In this document: positions 1 through 11,700 of the stretch, one piece after another
Numbering within the stretch: the stretch's first letter is position 1
Layout of the letters: the number at the start of each line of letters is the position of its first letter
Origin: Symbiodinium microadriaticum
Taxonomy: Eukaryota; Sar; Dinophyceae; Suessiales; Symbiodiniaceae
Length of the DNA stretch: 64,000 nucleotides
Direction: 5' to 3'
Assembly (NCBI GenBank): GCA_001939145.1
Contig: LSRX01001192.1
Coordinates: 65,944-129,943 of the forward strand
Position numbers and translations under genes: made by a program
The notes under the pieces: model-generated
What the model saw: the letters and a program-made list of their open reading frames with translations, nothing else
Databases searched by the model: none
Told to the model about the DNA's origin: nothing

Positions 1-8
1 CGTCCCGC

Positions 9-98
9 AGCAGTGGCTCGGGGTTCTGGGAGCAAGTGAAGAAGAAATGGGGCGAGAAATGGCAGAACTTCCGGAGCCTCGTTGGAGATCAGAACTAG
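9..98 (+). CDS. Possible terminal exon of a gene starting upstream
   Basis: An open frame runs from the window edge to a TAG at 96-98 and encodes a Trp/Lys-rich tail (WEQVKKKWGEKWQNFRSLVG, then DQN). A candidate acceptor AG lies at 9-10. A second frame (from base 2) is also open and could end at the GT at 99-100 as an internal exon. No family is recognised. Coding character is plausible but the frame is not settled. Confidence 0.3.
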   Translation, partial: SSGSGFWEQVKKKWGEKWQNFRSLVGDQN

Positions 99-791
99 GT
101 AGGCCTTTGGGACATTTTATATTTTCCCTTCTTGGGCTTAAGAGGATCTTATTTTACGAATATTTTTCAGAGGCTTTGAGGGGCCAACCTTGAGCATCAT
201 CACGACAAGCATGGCGATTCGGGATGAGCATGGCCGTGCTGATGGACGCTGCTGATGAGGAGGAAGACAACGGTGATGATGATGCGTGCTGATGAAGCTG
301 GGGATGTGGATGTGTGTTCATGTGCTGCTTGTAGTTGTTGTGGAGAGGTAGTTCAGGGCACTTCTCCCATGCAGGATAAGACTTAAGAGGATCTCGGGAG
401 CCCCTATCTTGCCAAGGGGATGGTTTCAAGGAAACGGAACCCAAGTCAGCCCTCCTTTGCCGACTCCCGGATGTGTTTTTGTGTCCGACAAAATGAAGGA
501 GGGCTTCTTTTCACACGAGTAATACTCTCATTTTTCTTTATGTTCTTGTTTCGTGAATGATTAAGGTAGTGCTGTTCTTGGCTGCTTGTCATACCGCTAT
601 TGGACCCTACAAGCCCGAAGCCCAAGCCACAAAGGAACCTTAGCTAACAAAAAAACACTAGAAAGCTTCAAAACCAGAAACCCCCACAGAGCCTAAGCCC
701 TAAAAGTCCTTAAAAGGCACCGCGAAAGCCTTGGGAACATGGAACCCCAGAAAGCCAAAGCCCTGAAACCGAGGAACTGGGCCTTCGGCAG
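99..791. other. Stretch without a supported exon
   Basis: This holds a GAT-rich low-complexity segment near 220-300, then C/A-rich sequence with CCCTAAA-like pieces (about 600-780) leading to the acceptor at 790-791. A 96-residue frame on the minus strand is Ser/His-rich repeat translation and is not considered real. Confidence 0.4.
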
Positions 792-3700
792 CCGGAGTCC
801 CGCCGAACGCGCCCTGGACAAGGCAAGGCGCTCCCTCCCAGACTTTCCAAGATGACTTCATGAAGGGCCCCTGAAGGCATCTATTTTTACATGACCGTAG
901 GGATTCAGCCCTTAACCCTAAACCCTAAACCCTTCTACTCTAGTTTGAAGGTGTATTCCAAAATTTTCAGGGATCTTGGGGAAGGTTTGTTCTTCCTCTC
1001 CATCCCCCTCCCAGGTGGGCTGTATATAGGGGCCCTAAGAATCAGACGAGGGGTTCGGTTGAAGGGATCGACAGCGAAGACTATAAGGATACAGGGGCAC
1101 TATAAGTGATGAAGAGGGAGGGGCCTTACGTATAGAAAACGGCTTCCTGAAACGGTGTTACTTTAGCCCTCTAGGGGAAGCGTTCTGGAACAATGACTAT
1201 AGCGATTTTCACCTCCACCAGGGCAGCAGATACCCTAGATTGTGTCAGAAACCCCTATCATCATTCAACGGGCGAAGCTGTTCCACCCTACCTGAGCTCT
1301 AAATTCTAAGCCACCACAAGCCCTAAAGCACCAAAAGCTTCGCCTTTCGAAAGCTTTGCCAGGCCGAGAACCGGCAAGAGGCTGCCCAGAAGGAGCTGAA
1401 AACGGCTCGCGTGCGCGTGGAAGAGCTGGCCGCTCGCTTCCGAAGGCTTCTTAAGGTTCAGGGATCAGGGGTTTCTCGTTCAGCTTGCGAGGTGCAGATG
1501 AGTGCTTGTCTGATTCTTCTTAATGCTTTCAGTATGCAAGAGCAGATGCAAAGGATAGAGGAACCCGAACTCCTGAGCCCTTGACCCTACCTCCTAAGAG
1601 CGGAAGCCTGATGCCTGCTTTAAAACAAGCGGAGCCGCTCCCACCGGCGTCCTGTCGTCGGTTCCGAGACTTTGTGCAGCACTGACTATACTGTGATGCC
1701 TGGATGCCCACACGGCATGGGCACTCTTGGTTTGGTGTCTGTGTATTACAGTGGGTTTTCGACTTAGCCCCGATCAGAACAACCCAGACATAGCGGGCGG
1801 ATGGTGGCTGCTCTTCTGCAGCAAAGGGCCATTGGAGGCTATATTTGGTGGTTGCTTACCCTTTGATGCGATGATGGCTGCTTTTAGAGTCAGGGGTCCT
1901 TCACTCTCGGATTTGAGGATCCGATCATGTCACTTCTGGTAGCCAAGGAGAAGAAGCTGAAAGCCACCACGGAGGAATGGGAGCTGCCATACTCTGGGCT
2001 GGACGGCCGTTGCATTGAGAAGAGCATCGGCGAGTACAAGTACAAGATCTGTGCCAGCCTCGGGTTGTGGGGTCTAGGGTTTCAGGGTTTTGTGTGGAGC
2101 TACTCATGTCGGGCTCATGCTTGGTCAATGTTCGCATGTTTCGACACCTGCATCACGACTTCCTCGAATATGAACAGTGCTTGATGTGTGAGCTCGTTCC
2201 CAGGCTAGGCCAGTCAGTGGTACTTGTACTAGCTCCGGTTCGCAGGCTTTGGGTCCTAAGCCTAAACATGGTTGGGGTGTATGAGAAATGAGAAGCCCGA
2301 GTCTTGCGCGTTGAGCTCGAGACCCTTTTGCTTCTACGGGGTGCTGGTTGCTGAACGGATGTGTTAGCTTTGCTTAGGATTCTGAAGCTTCAGGCCGAAA
2401 GGTTTGGGCTTCCATCATCTTGTCGTGATGTAGAGGCTCATCAACTCGGATCCTTCCACCGATACCGTCGTTTTGGCTTCTGTTGTCTGAAACCCTGAGC
2501 CCTAAACCCCAAGCCCCTAAGCCGAAATCGATGTGAAGCCACCCCAAAGCCCTTATGCCGTTGAGCTCCGAGAGTCACAGAAGTCCCAGGCTTCTTCGAC
2601 GATGCGAAGCAGGCGGCTGCCCTGCACTCTTCGGAGAGGGGGCAAAATGCTGCCTAAACCCTAAGCCCTAGACCCTAAACCCTGAACCCTGAACTCTAAA
2701 TGCCCAAGAAACTTCCACAACCTGAACCCGAAGCCCTAAACTCTCTCGTCAGAGTGTGAGGGTCAGAAAAATCGACCCACGGGGACTTGAAGGTTGATGG
2801 CTGCGCTCTCGAAGCCTGACGCGCTTCGCTGTGTGAGGGCTTTCAGAAGAGGCTTAAACCACCCTTGTGGGGTTCGCAAGTGCTTGGGATGGGCACAGGG
2901 ATTTGGGGCTCTGCCGTCACTGAAGAAGCACTCCGGGAGCCGTCGCCCCCTCTTCCGCACAACCGTGCAAAACCCAACGCAACCCAACAAGGGGCCTTTC
3001 AGAACCCGGGGGCCCTCAAAAGCTCCAAAAGGACTCCGCAAAAAAACTTATAAAAGCCCCCTTAGAAGGGACCCCCTGCGACTTTTTAAAAAAGCCCTCA
3101 GGCCTAAACCTTGAATCCCACCGCAGAGGACAGCACCTCCGTCGGCAGATGGAAGGGCTGGGATGCCCCCGGGCTGGCCACCTTCGATGCCGGGCAGTAC
3201 TGCGCTTTGGCTGCAGCTTTGGGTTTCTGAAGGCCCTGTGAAAGAAAGGACCAAACGCAGAGAGGGAGAGAGAGATGTCCCTAAGCCACAAGGGCAGTGC
3301 TTCAGCTCATTCCGCCCGAGATGAACACTCCATCGAAACCGGAACACTTGGAATACTTGCTTCTTTTCACTGGGCCCCTAAGAGAGTTGGCCCTCGCTTT
3401 GTCCTCGCTCTGCCCCGGGCTGGCTCCAGCTTGAAAAGACGTCTTAGGATTCAAGTGTTGCAACTGCCGCCAACGACAGGGCAGCCGACCTGATGCACAT
3501 GAGCGCTGGTTGCTAAAGTTGCTGCGAGTGAGCCGTTCGTTGTGAGATGCGCGACTTGCAGCATCCTCTTTGCCCTCTATCCTGTCGATAATGCAGACTC
3601 TCACGTGTCTTCTTGGGTCATGTCATGCATAGTACGGACGTTTCGTTCCTGTCTTCATTGTTCTACAGTATGAAATAAAACCGCGAGATTTGTTTCGGAC

Positions 3701-6700
3701 CGCCAATGGTGGCCAGTCAATCTGTGACTGCCTTGCGTGCTGGGAGGGAGGCCTGTCGTGTTGATATGTGACAAGTGGAGTCTGGACGCCTCCGGCACAA
3801 GTGACTGCAGTCACATGTAAGCCTCCTGTGACAGCAACCATTGATTTTCATCTTATTGGATCTGCATTTTGGGCTCCCACGACCACGATAACCAGCACAA
3901 GCGAAACGAGCACCAGCATGCCAGTGGCTTCCACCACGACCAAAACTACAACAATAAACCACACAAAGTCGACGAAGTTGAGACTGACTTTGTGCACGAT
4001 GGGGGAGCCATCGCAGCGCTGGCCGGGTGCAGGGCAGCACTCATGGGAACGCCCTCGTGGCGAGGCCAACTCACTGTCATTGCCAGTGAATGACCGCAAG
4101 ACGATGTGCTAATCTGCTTGCGGGGGTGGCCGGTCAATCCGTGAGCAAAAAATCGAATATAGTAGAATAAAGTAAAAAAATAAGACCTTTGTAATACAAT
4201 GCAATATGATATAATATGGCATAATATAATACCATGTAACATATCAGAGTATACATGTAGTACACAATGGTAGAACATAGACACAGTATCGTAGAAGATC
4301 GCATGCTTCACATAAAAAGACATTACGTAGTGGCATAGGCTATATTATAACATGTTCGAACAGAAGAGTATGGCAAAACATAGCACAGTATAGTATCATA
4401 TAGTACAACAGACCAAATATAATATGATTAGGCATAGTATAGCAGTGGTATATGACACAGAAAACCATGTCAGAAAATACTGTAATATAGTATAGTATAG
4501 TAGAGCACAAGAGAGCATAACATAGCAACGCATAGCATAGTATAGCTCCAGTATAGTTTAGCACAGTACAGTATAGTATAGTATAGCATAGTATAGTATA
4601 GTATACAAAGCGGCACAGCATTGCATAGCATGGTACAGTATAGTGTAGCACAGCGTGACATAAGCTTCTATAGTACCTAATGTAGTAGAATACAACATAT
4701 CATCGAAACAACATCAACTATCATAATACAATGTGAAGCCATAAACTTTAGTCTCATATATCAACAGCAATTTTAGATTCACTTAGGTCATGCAGTATCT
4801 TATAGCATGGTAAGATAGGATATGATATGATACAATATCATATCATACAAGATCACATAATACGGCTTATTGTTATATAGCAGATAGCATAGTACAGTAT
4901 ACTCTACAAAAGTTTAATGTAAGTAAAGTAATAATGTAAGGAAATATACAAATATTTTCCCATAGTAAGGTTTGAACAAACTATAAAATACAGACAGTGC
5001 ACTCACTGAGGTCCTGGTGGCCCGGATGCTTGGCGACCTTGACAGGGTCATGGGACTTAGTTTGCAAAGTGGGGGTTCACAATGGTCTCACAGGGTTCTG
5101 ATGGGGTCTACGCGGGTACTTAGCCGGATCAGGGTGCTGAGTAGATGGGGTCATAAGTAGGGTGTAGAACCTGATTCATAAACCTCCTCTTTCCAGGAGC
5201 CTGGCAAGAAGGATCCGTTCAGATCCATTTTGATAGCGGGAGGCTTATGGTTAGCACCTCCCTTTGTGATCCTCCAAGGAGGCTTGGAGGTCTCTTGAAA
5301 TCGGGGTCTTGGCAGTTCCAGGGCTCAGGCTGCCGACTTTCACAGGGGTTTAGGGTTTTGGGACACGGAACAATTACGAATACTCTACCTTAACACACCC
5401 AAACCCGATTCTACTTTAGCATGAAGGCCCCGACATGACTAAGGCTTTTGGGTCTGGGGCGTGCAGGGTTCCGGGGTTTGGGCTTTCGGGCTTCACCAGC
5501 ACCAACGTCGCTTCCTAAGGAGCGGAGCCTGAAAGTGAAGTTCCAGTGTGGCTCCAAGGCGCCTGCCCACCCAACTCCCGGAGCTCCGTTGACACCACAA
5601 ATGAGGAATCTTTTTTGAACTCGTATCACGGAGCACAATGTGAGTCCCCTTAGTCGTGGGGGAAATTGGGCGGTCTGGAAGCTCCCAAGCTGATCCACAT
5701 CCTTAAATCCGCCAGCTGCTGGAGTGGTCTTTGAGCTTATGGGCGTGGGTTTCAGGCGTGAAGGTCTAGCAGGTGATGAGGCTGTATGCAGCAGTTGAGC
5801 TGGGGGTTTGGGGGTTTTCAGTGGCCTTCGTTTACTGTAGAAGCCGGAATACAGACTCTTTTTTCTATACAGCTCCTTTTTCTAACTATACCTTGATGTA
5901 CCCCGACACCCTATTCTAACCATTAAGGCCCCTTTTTTACGCTCCCTCGGCCTTTCTGAGCAGGAGGAGCTTTTGGACGTGTCGGAACCCAGCCGCTGCA
6001 CTTACGAGGTGCCCGGAATCGAGAGTTCCTTCGCCCGTACACAGCGTCCGCCTCATAGCCTACCAGTCTTCCACCGTTGTCTCCCATCACTGTTTTGTGA
6101 GAGTAGGGCTTTCTTTGGGTTCAGAGTTTGGGGCAACCTGAGCCGGAGAGGAATCCTGTGATCCTGTGGGAAAGTTGTTCGATATTCCGGGGCGCATGTT
6201 GCGGTGGCGGGCCAGTGTTGTATCACACATCTAGTATGGGTGTTTCTTGTTCAGACTGATGTTTCAGGATGCAGGGGTCCTGTTAGTTTCCCAAATGGCG
6301 GAATGCCCATACCTTGAAAGCCCGAGCCGCCCCCAGGCAAGGAAGGAAACAGGGAGATTTTGAAACAAGAGCCTGGGGTTTTGGGGTAGAGTCTAAACAT
6401 ACCGTAGCATGAGCATTTCTGTTGGCGGGCGTGAGAGGACTTGCTGCTTACAAATCGGCCCACGCAGGTGAAGATCACTGGACAGGCATATCAGGACTGA
6501 GCGCCAACACCATAATATCTTCACAGCATATGAAAACCCCTCACCTAAACCCTACTTAAGCCCCACAAACGTCAAAACCCTAAACCTGAGGCCCCCTAAG
6601 GCTACTAAAGCAAAGCCCTAAGCCCTAAGCCCTAAAAAAAAACCCTGAGCCCTAAACCCTAAACCCCCAACTTTTTCGAATCTTAAAAGAAGAAAGGCGC

Positions 6701-6789
6701 AGCTGAAGCACCCGGCCGCTTGTACCGCCGAGCTGCTTCGAGCTCTCGAGGCGAGGATTTCGGCGCCCAAGGGGCGCTCTCTGACATGA
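792..6789 (+). CDS. PRKCSH: Glucosidase II beta subunit (PRKCSH/GTB1-like), 3' half, at least 8 exons
   Basis: This is the ER-luminal regulatory subunit of glucosidase II, which trims glucose from N-glycans; its MRH lectin domain binds mannose. Proposed exons: 792-840, 1363-1455, 1948-2050, 2590-2648, 3129-3237, 5520-5558, 5964-6008, 6703-6789. The first two encode a coiled coil (AERALDKARRSL; AENRQEAAQKELKTARVRVE). The MRH domain then follows in order: GRCIEKSIGEYKYKI, with its Cys codon split T|GC across 2050/2590; FFDDAKQ; TSVGRWKGW and QYC; WVSEGP; ERSLKVKFQCGSK; EELLDVSEPSRCTYE; LKHPAAC. This matches the family pattern (C-x-Y-x-Y-K-x-C...LGRW...GPxRSLKVxxxCG...VxEPSRCxY...PAxC). Phases agree at nearly all junctions. 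Two oddities: one extra base at about 3204-3219 breaks the frame before WVSEGP, and the stop at 6787-6789 leaves no ER-retention tail, so a last exon may be missing. N-terminal exons are not found. Donors are GT, GC and one GA. Confidence 0.75.
3708..4144. repeat. Segment bounded by a 20-nt imperfect direct repeat
   Basis: The 20-mers at 3708-3727 and 4125-4144 (both starting GGTGGCC and sharing GTCAAT) differ at two positions and bound about 397 bp inside the long intron of the glucosidase II beta gene. This may be a small insertion or duplication. Confidence 0.4.
4150..4960. repeat. A/T-rich degenerate TATAG-type tandem repeat
   Basis: About 800 bp of degenerate pentanucleotide repetition (TATAG/CATAG variants) lies in the 2.3 kb intron between the exons ending at 3237 and starting at 5520. 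Its minus-strand Tyr/Leu/Cys-rich frames are translations of the repeat, not proteins. Base composition is far more A/T-rich than the flanks. Confidence 0.75.
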
Positions 6790-6818
6790 TCTTTTGCTTC
6801 GGCTTTCTGGGTATGGCT

Positions 6819-6900
6819 TTTAGGGTCTTTAGGGTTTTTGGGGGTCTTCAGGGTTTTTAGGGTTTTTAGGGTTTAGGGTTCAGGGTTGAGGGTTTAGGGT
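6819..6900 (+). repeat. TTTAGGG-like array after the last glucosidase II beta exon
   Basis: A degenerate TTTAGGG/GGGTTT array lies directly 3' of the terminal exon, on the G-rich strand. It is interstitial, flanked by coding sequence, so it is not a chromosome end. Confidence 0.85.
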
Positions 6901-7040
6901 CGTGCGAGGATGCCTGCACTTGCAGCGTCAGGAGACTTGATTGGGTGACTTTTTTGTGACTTCGTTTGTTGTGTGAAATCACTCCGTGCTGTTTCCCAGC
7001 ATTTCCCAGCTGATCAGCAGAGCCTGGGTTCAAAAAAAAA

Positions 7041-7127
7041 GTTCAGGGTTGTAGAGTTTAGGGTTTAGGGGTTTAGGGTTTAGGGTTTTAGGGTTCAGGG
7101 TTCAGGGTTTCAGGGTTTAGGGTTTTG
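7041..7127 (+). repeat. TTTAGGG-like array
   Basis: A second G-rich interstitial array (TTTAGGG, GGTTCAGGG variants) about 140 bp after the first. Confidence 0.85.
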
Positions 7128-7748
7128 AAAACAGGGCTTCTTGTGGTGTATGAGGGTTCTAAACGGCGAGGCTCCAGGGTTTGGGGGGGAGAATGCTGTT
7201 TGCGTTTGCCTTGGTTGTTGCTAGTTTAAGTCTTGGATAAAACGGTGTTTAAAGTTGGGTTGTCTTGTGAGTCTAGGGTTCTTGTAGAGATCTTCTATGC
7301 TGGCTTGGCACGCCAGAGATTCGTGTTGCAGGGTGTCATAAGACGCCTTGCGAGGTTTCCTATGCCCGGAACATAAACAGCGACCCGGCCATTCCAAAGC
7401 TCAGACAGTCTGACACCACCACTTCGCATTTTTGATGTCAGCTCGTCCTGTGTAGTTGCATTGCCCCACCACCGTCTGCATCATCATTGTCGTCACCGTG
7501 CACAGAACCATTCCCGCAACCGGCCAAAGGCTTCATCACCATCTTTGCCGTGCAGCACCACCGCCATCATTAAAGCCTCAGCATCTTCATCGCCATCGTC
7601 GTGACGGCTACCATGATCATCGTTATCGTTGTTCTCTTTGTCGTAGTCGTTGCGGGTTGGCCATGGTGGCGACCGTGGCAGTGGGGTTGGTTGTCCTTGT
7701 TCTTGTTCTTGCCACGTTGCTGTTGCTGTTGGTGTCGCTGTCCTTGTC

Positions 7749-7799
7749 GTTGTGGGTGGTGGTGGTGGTGGTGGTGGTGGTGGTGGTGGTGTCGATGGT

Positions 7800-7875
<76 letters not shown>
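7749..7875. repeat. (GGT)n and (GCT)n trinucleotide arrays
   Basis: About twelve GGT units (around 7755-7793) are followed by about 24 uninterrupted GCT units (about 7800-7873). Frames across it give poly-Val/Gly/Cys/Leu/Ala on the + strand and poly-Gln/Pro on the minus strand. No codon bias or flanking domain supports any of them. Confidence 0.9.
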
Positions 7876-8162
7876 AGTGATGCTTGTTGTTGTTGCTGCT
7901 GCTCCTGCTGCTTCTACTTATGCTTTTGCGGTCCCATTCCCGTGCGCTGCCGGTGCTGCCACCCCCACTGCTACCTTCGTCGTAGTTGGGCAAAGTTTTA
8001 AATTTCATGGGTTCTTAAATTCATTTAGGACTGGAAATATACATGTTCGATACCATCCCTAAACGCTAAACCCTAAACCCCCAAACCCCTAAACCCCAAA
8101 TCCTAAACTCTAGCATGCGATCGGTACTATAGCCAAGGATCCTTGAGAATTTGGAACAGTCG

Positions 8163-8294
8163 CCAGATGGGTCAGAGAACCCGCCCACCCATCTGGGTAG
8201 TTCTCTAAACTAGGGTTCCTTATTAGCTCCCTGATAGAATACGGCTCCCGTAAAAAAAGGGCCCTGAGACGGACCTTCATTTAGAGAACTACCC
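8163..8294. repeat. Nested inverted repeats (hairpin-forming element)
   Basis: CCAGATGGGT (8163-8172) pairs with ACCCATCTGG (8187-8196). GGGTAGTTCTCTAAA (8195-8209) pairs perfectly with TTTAGAGAACTACCC (8280-8294). This is a compact, MITE-like structure of about 130 bp. Confidence 0.6.
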
Positions 8295-8354
8295 ATCTGC
8301 ACATCCGCTGAAGCGACTTTAGACGCGATCAGAGGCTGCAAGTCCTTGCATGCT

Positions 8355-8414
8355 ACCCTAAACCCTAAACCCTAGACCCTAAACCCTAAACCCTAAACCC
8401 TAAACCCTAAACCC
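8355..8414 (-). repeat. CCCTAAA array
   Basis: Near-perfect C-rich telomere-like repeats, at least eight units, upstream of the exon at 8781. The G-rich strand is the minus strand here. Confidence 0.9.
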
Positions 8415-8623
8415 ACATCGGAAGGTGCTAGCCTGGCCCTTTGAAGCAGATGAGCTCAACTTAAAGTTGCGGCTGTTGACTACTTTCTCCGCTAAACAAA
8501 CCCTAAACCAAAAACCCCGAAACCCTGACTAAAACCCTAAACCCTAAACCCCGAAACCCTAAATGAGCAAAGGTGGTGTCTTCACCGTCTTCGTCTTCAT
8601 CCGCCAGGCTCGTCCACTCTGCT

Positions 8624-8624
8624 N

Positions 8625-8673
<49 letters not shown>

Positions 8674-8688
8674 CTACTACTACTACTA

Positions 8689-8720
<32 letters not shown>

Positions 8721-8725
8721 GCTGC
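8624..8725. repeat. Inverted trinucleotide arrays (AGT)n then (ACT)n, with one N
   Basis: About sixteen AGT units run directly into ACT units, which are their reverse complement, so the region can fold into one long hairpin. An ambiguous base sits at 8624, where the array begins. Confidence 0.9.
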
Positions 8726-8780
8726 TACTACTGCTGCTACTGCTAATGCTACTACCAGCACCGCGATGCACCGATGCAAG

Positions 8781-11700
8781 TACTCTGACCTACTTGATCT
8801 TTCGGAGGAGACGTCTGCCTCCCAGATCCTGGTGGCGAAGCTTCAGCATGCCAACTCGGGCCACTGTCCTGCAGCGCAGGGTTTCGGATCCCGAGCCTGG
8901 TGTCTTGAGGTCAGGGTTTGCAGGTGACGGGCTTAGGACTGGAAAGGGGCTATTCCAAGCTGCAAGTCGTGGACCTGAGGGTAAATTTCCGTGGTTCGAA
9001 TGATTCTCTTCGTCCTTGACAGCCCTCATATTATGCCAACAGTGAGCACTAATGGCAGCCCAAAATACCCAAGAAGCATTCCAAGAGCACCCCCTTCCAA
9101 AATGCACGCCGCACAGTCGCAGGAGCAAAGGCACCCCGGAACATTCACCGCATTGCGGGGGCGGGAGCACGGGTTTTGGGAGGCGGAAACATCCACTCCT
9201 GGGGCCCCCTTCTGGGGCTGTGGCTCGCGTTTACGTGAAAAATCGAAATCCTGCAAAAGAAACGAAGCTTGTTGCGTGTCTTCAGTTCCGAGCCGAACAG
9301 CCCCCACCTAGGTTGCAAGCCCAAAGCTTAAAAGCCTAACCTTCAAACCCGAGGAAACCCTTGCCAAAACCCTTAGCCCTAATCAGCCCTAAAGCCGTAA
9401 ATCCCTGGACCCTAAACCTTCAACCACGGACCTTCATCAGCCATGCCAGCCTTGTGCGAGAGTGTGAGTCGAAACCTTCAACCGTAAACCACAAAGGACC
9501 TCACCCCTCATTCCGCCACACTTGTGAATTCGGCTAGACTCATAAAAGCCGCCGAAAAACCCATCGGCTCCCTGAGCCCTCAACCCCAACATCCTACACC
9601 CCGACTTCAAGCCCTCAAAGTTTCGGTCCCAGGCCCTGAGATTCCGGAGGCCGACTTCAAGCAGATGCTCAACAAGCCGGGTCCCGATTCGGGTTCAGGG
9701 TTGAGGGTTTAGGCCACCGCAGCTCCTGAAAGGGTACCTATATGTAGGGGGTTGTTCCTTGCGGACTCTTTTTTACGGGTTTGATGTAATTAGGTTTGAG
9801 GTTTGAGGGTCAGGGACTCTAAAATCATGTCAATCAAATTCGAAGGAATCCCCTGCGGTGCGACTGTCAGTTCGGCGGGCGCAAAAATTCCTAAGCACTT
9901 AGACCCTCCAGGTGCGAGAGTGACACAAAGCGCAATCGGCTCACTAGGCCCTCAATCCAGGTGCCGTCTTTAAACGGTGAACAAGATGAACAAGGCAAGC
10001 ACAAGGCGAATCATATGACTTGACTCTTGATTGTCGCGGCAACCCAAATAAAGGCATACACCCTAAACCCTAAACCCCATTCCAAAGTCCCCTAAGTCTG
10101 CTTCTGCCAGACTTCGAGGCGAGGGGCTTCACACAGTCGGGTTTCGAGGCTTTCGCGTTTTTTTTTTGGGATCCCAGGTTTCGCGGCTTTTCTGTGTTGA
10201 AGCCGACCATGGTTTCAGGTAGGCTTTAGGGTTTAGGGTTTAAGGATGCCGATTATAGGCTCCTGGTAGATAAGCCCCGGTCCGTTTCTGGGGGGGGCAC
10301 GGATATACAAGGCCTATGCAGGAAAGAGGCTCATGAGCCAGGAACCTAGCTCCTTCCTTCCATGACGGCCGACTTCGCTAAAGGGTTGCATCGACTTTGG
10401 GAAAAGCTTTGCATTCTTGAAACCCTAAGCCATAAACCCTGAACCCGTAGGTTTGCAAGAAGGTTTTTTCTTGGGCCCTTAACCCCCAAAGCCCAGCAGC
10501 CTAAGCCCTCAAGCCTACAGTCTGAACCCCGAGACCCAAATCCCCAAACGCCGACACACTTTGCCCTGAAGCCCGCGATCCCCTCGCGTGGAATGAATGC
10601 TTAGATCCCGAAGCCTGAAAGCGAACACAGAACTCTGAGACCAAAAGCCGTCATTCTTGATTGCTGCCATTTTCTCCCAAAGCCTGGCAGCTAAAGCCTC
10701 AAAAGCTCCTGCAAAAACCCCTTGATCCCGAAACCCGAAAGCCCACCCTACGGCCTCAAATGACTGAATCCCTAATGCCAAGATCAAAAACCCTTCACTC
10801 CCACAGAGATTTTATAACACACACACACACCTTAGAGAGAGACTATGCTTCAAATCACGTCAAGCTTCCAAGCGATCGTCTGAGTGACACTTTTTCTGAT
10901 GAAGTCTTGGCCTTTCGGGGAGCCTTTAGAGAAACCCCGTTGCGAGACCCCTTCTAGGCTAGAAGCCTTGTAGAAATAAGCCCTAAACCCTAAACGCTTA
11001 TTGGCTAGAAGGCTAGAAGCCTTGCAGAACCCTTAGAACAGCCCCTTACCACGAGGCTTGGCTACTCCCCCTCCCCTGCGATCCTCGCTGAGGCCCGGTT
11101 TCGCCTTGTTTTTGTTTATTGGTTTCGCCCATACCGTAAGCCCTATAAACTTTAGGATTCAGGATTCAGGCAATTCACAGCTCAGGCTTTTAGAGCAGAG
11201 ATTTTCCGTTTTGGGGGGGTTTCGGGTTCGGGCCTAGGCTCGGCTTGTTTTGGTTTGGGGTTCAGGGTTGAGGCTCGCATGCGTAGCAGTGTTTACACCA
11301 AGACGAATGCTGAGGACATCTAGGGCGTGGGGTTCAGTTCGATTTTCTGTGTGTGTGTGGCTTACGATGACCCTGAAGAGACAATGCCCAACAACCTAAG
11401 TCCCAAACCTTAAACCTCTGAATCAGTAGGAGGCAAGCAGAAAGTTCACTGAGCCCCAGGCCTCAGAACATGAATCTCCAAACCCTGAAACGAAAGACTC
11501 GAAATTGTACACGTGCAGGAAAGCTCTTAGCCCCACCACACGTCCCACCTGGATTGTCCGAGCGTGAGCGCCGAAACCCTATGGCCATGGCCTTACTTGG
11601 AGGTTCATGGGTAGTTATAAGTAGGGTTATAAGTAGGGTAGCTGTAGTTATGACCCATGTTACGAGGCTTATAACCCTACTTATAACTACCCCAAACCCT

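Noticed and set aside
3500-3606. Segment reading CEMRDLQHPLCPL, resembling the end of an MRH domain
   Set aside because: It needs a frame repair and precedes the exons that truly encode SEPSRCTYE (5964) and HPAAC (6703).
4340-4661. Tyr/Leu/Cys-rich minus-strand frames
   Set aside because: They reflect the TATAG-type repeat; codon use follows the 5-base period.
4998-5046. Exon-like segment reading ALTEVLVARMLGDLDR
   Set aside because: It has good splice-like ends but would insert foreign residues into the MRH domain between WVSEGP and ERSLKV, so it is not assigned to the gene.
7456-8062. Several long frames with poly-Gln, poly-Val, poly-Ala or poly-Cys
   Set aside because: They are translations of the GGT and GCT arrays in every frame, with no flanking domain.
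8355-8414. A chromosome end (true telomere)
   Set aside because: The arrays are short, degenerate, in both orientations and flanked by genes on both sides.
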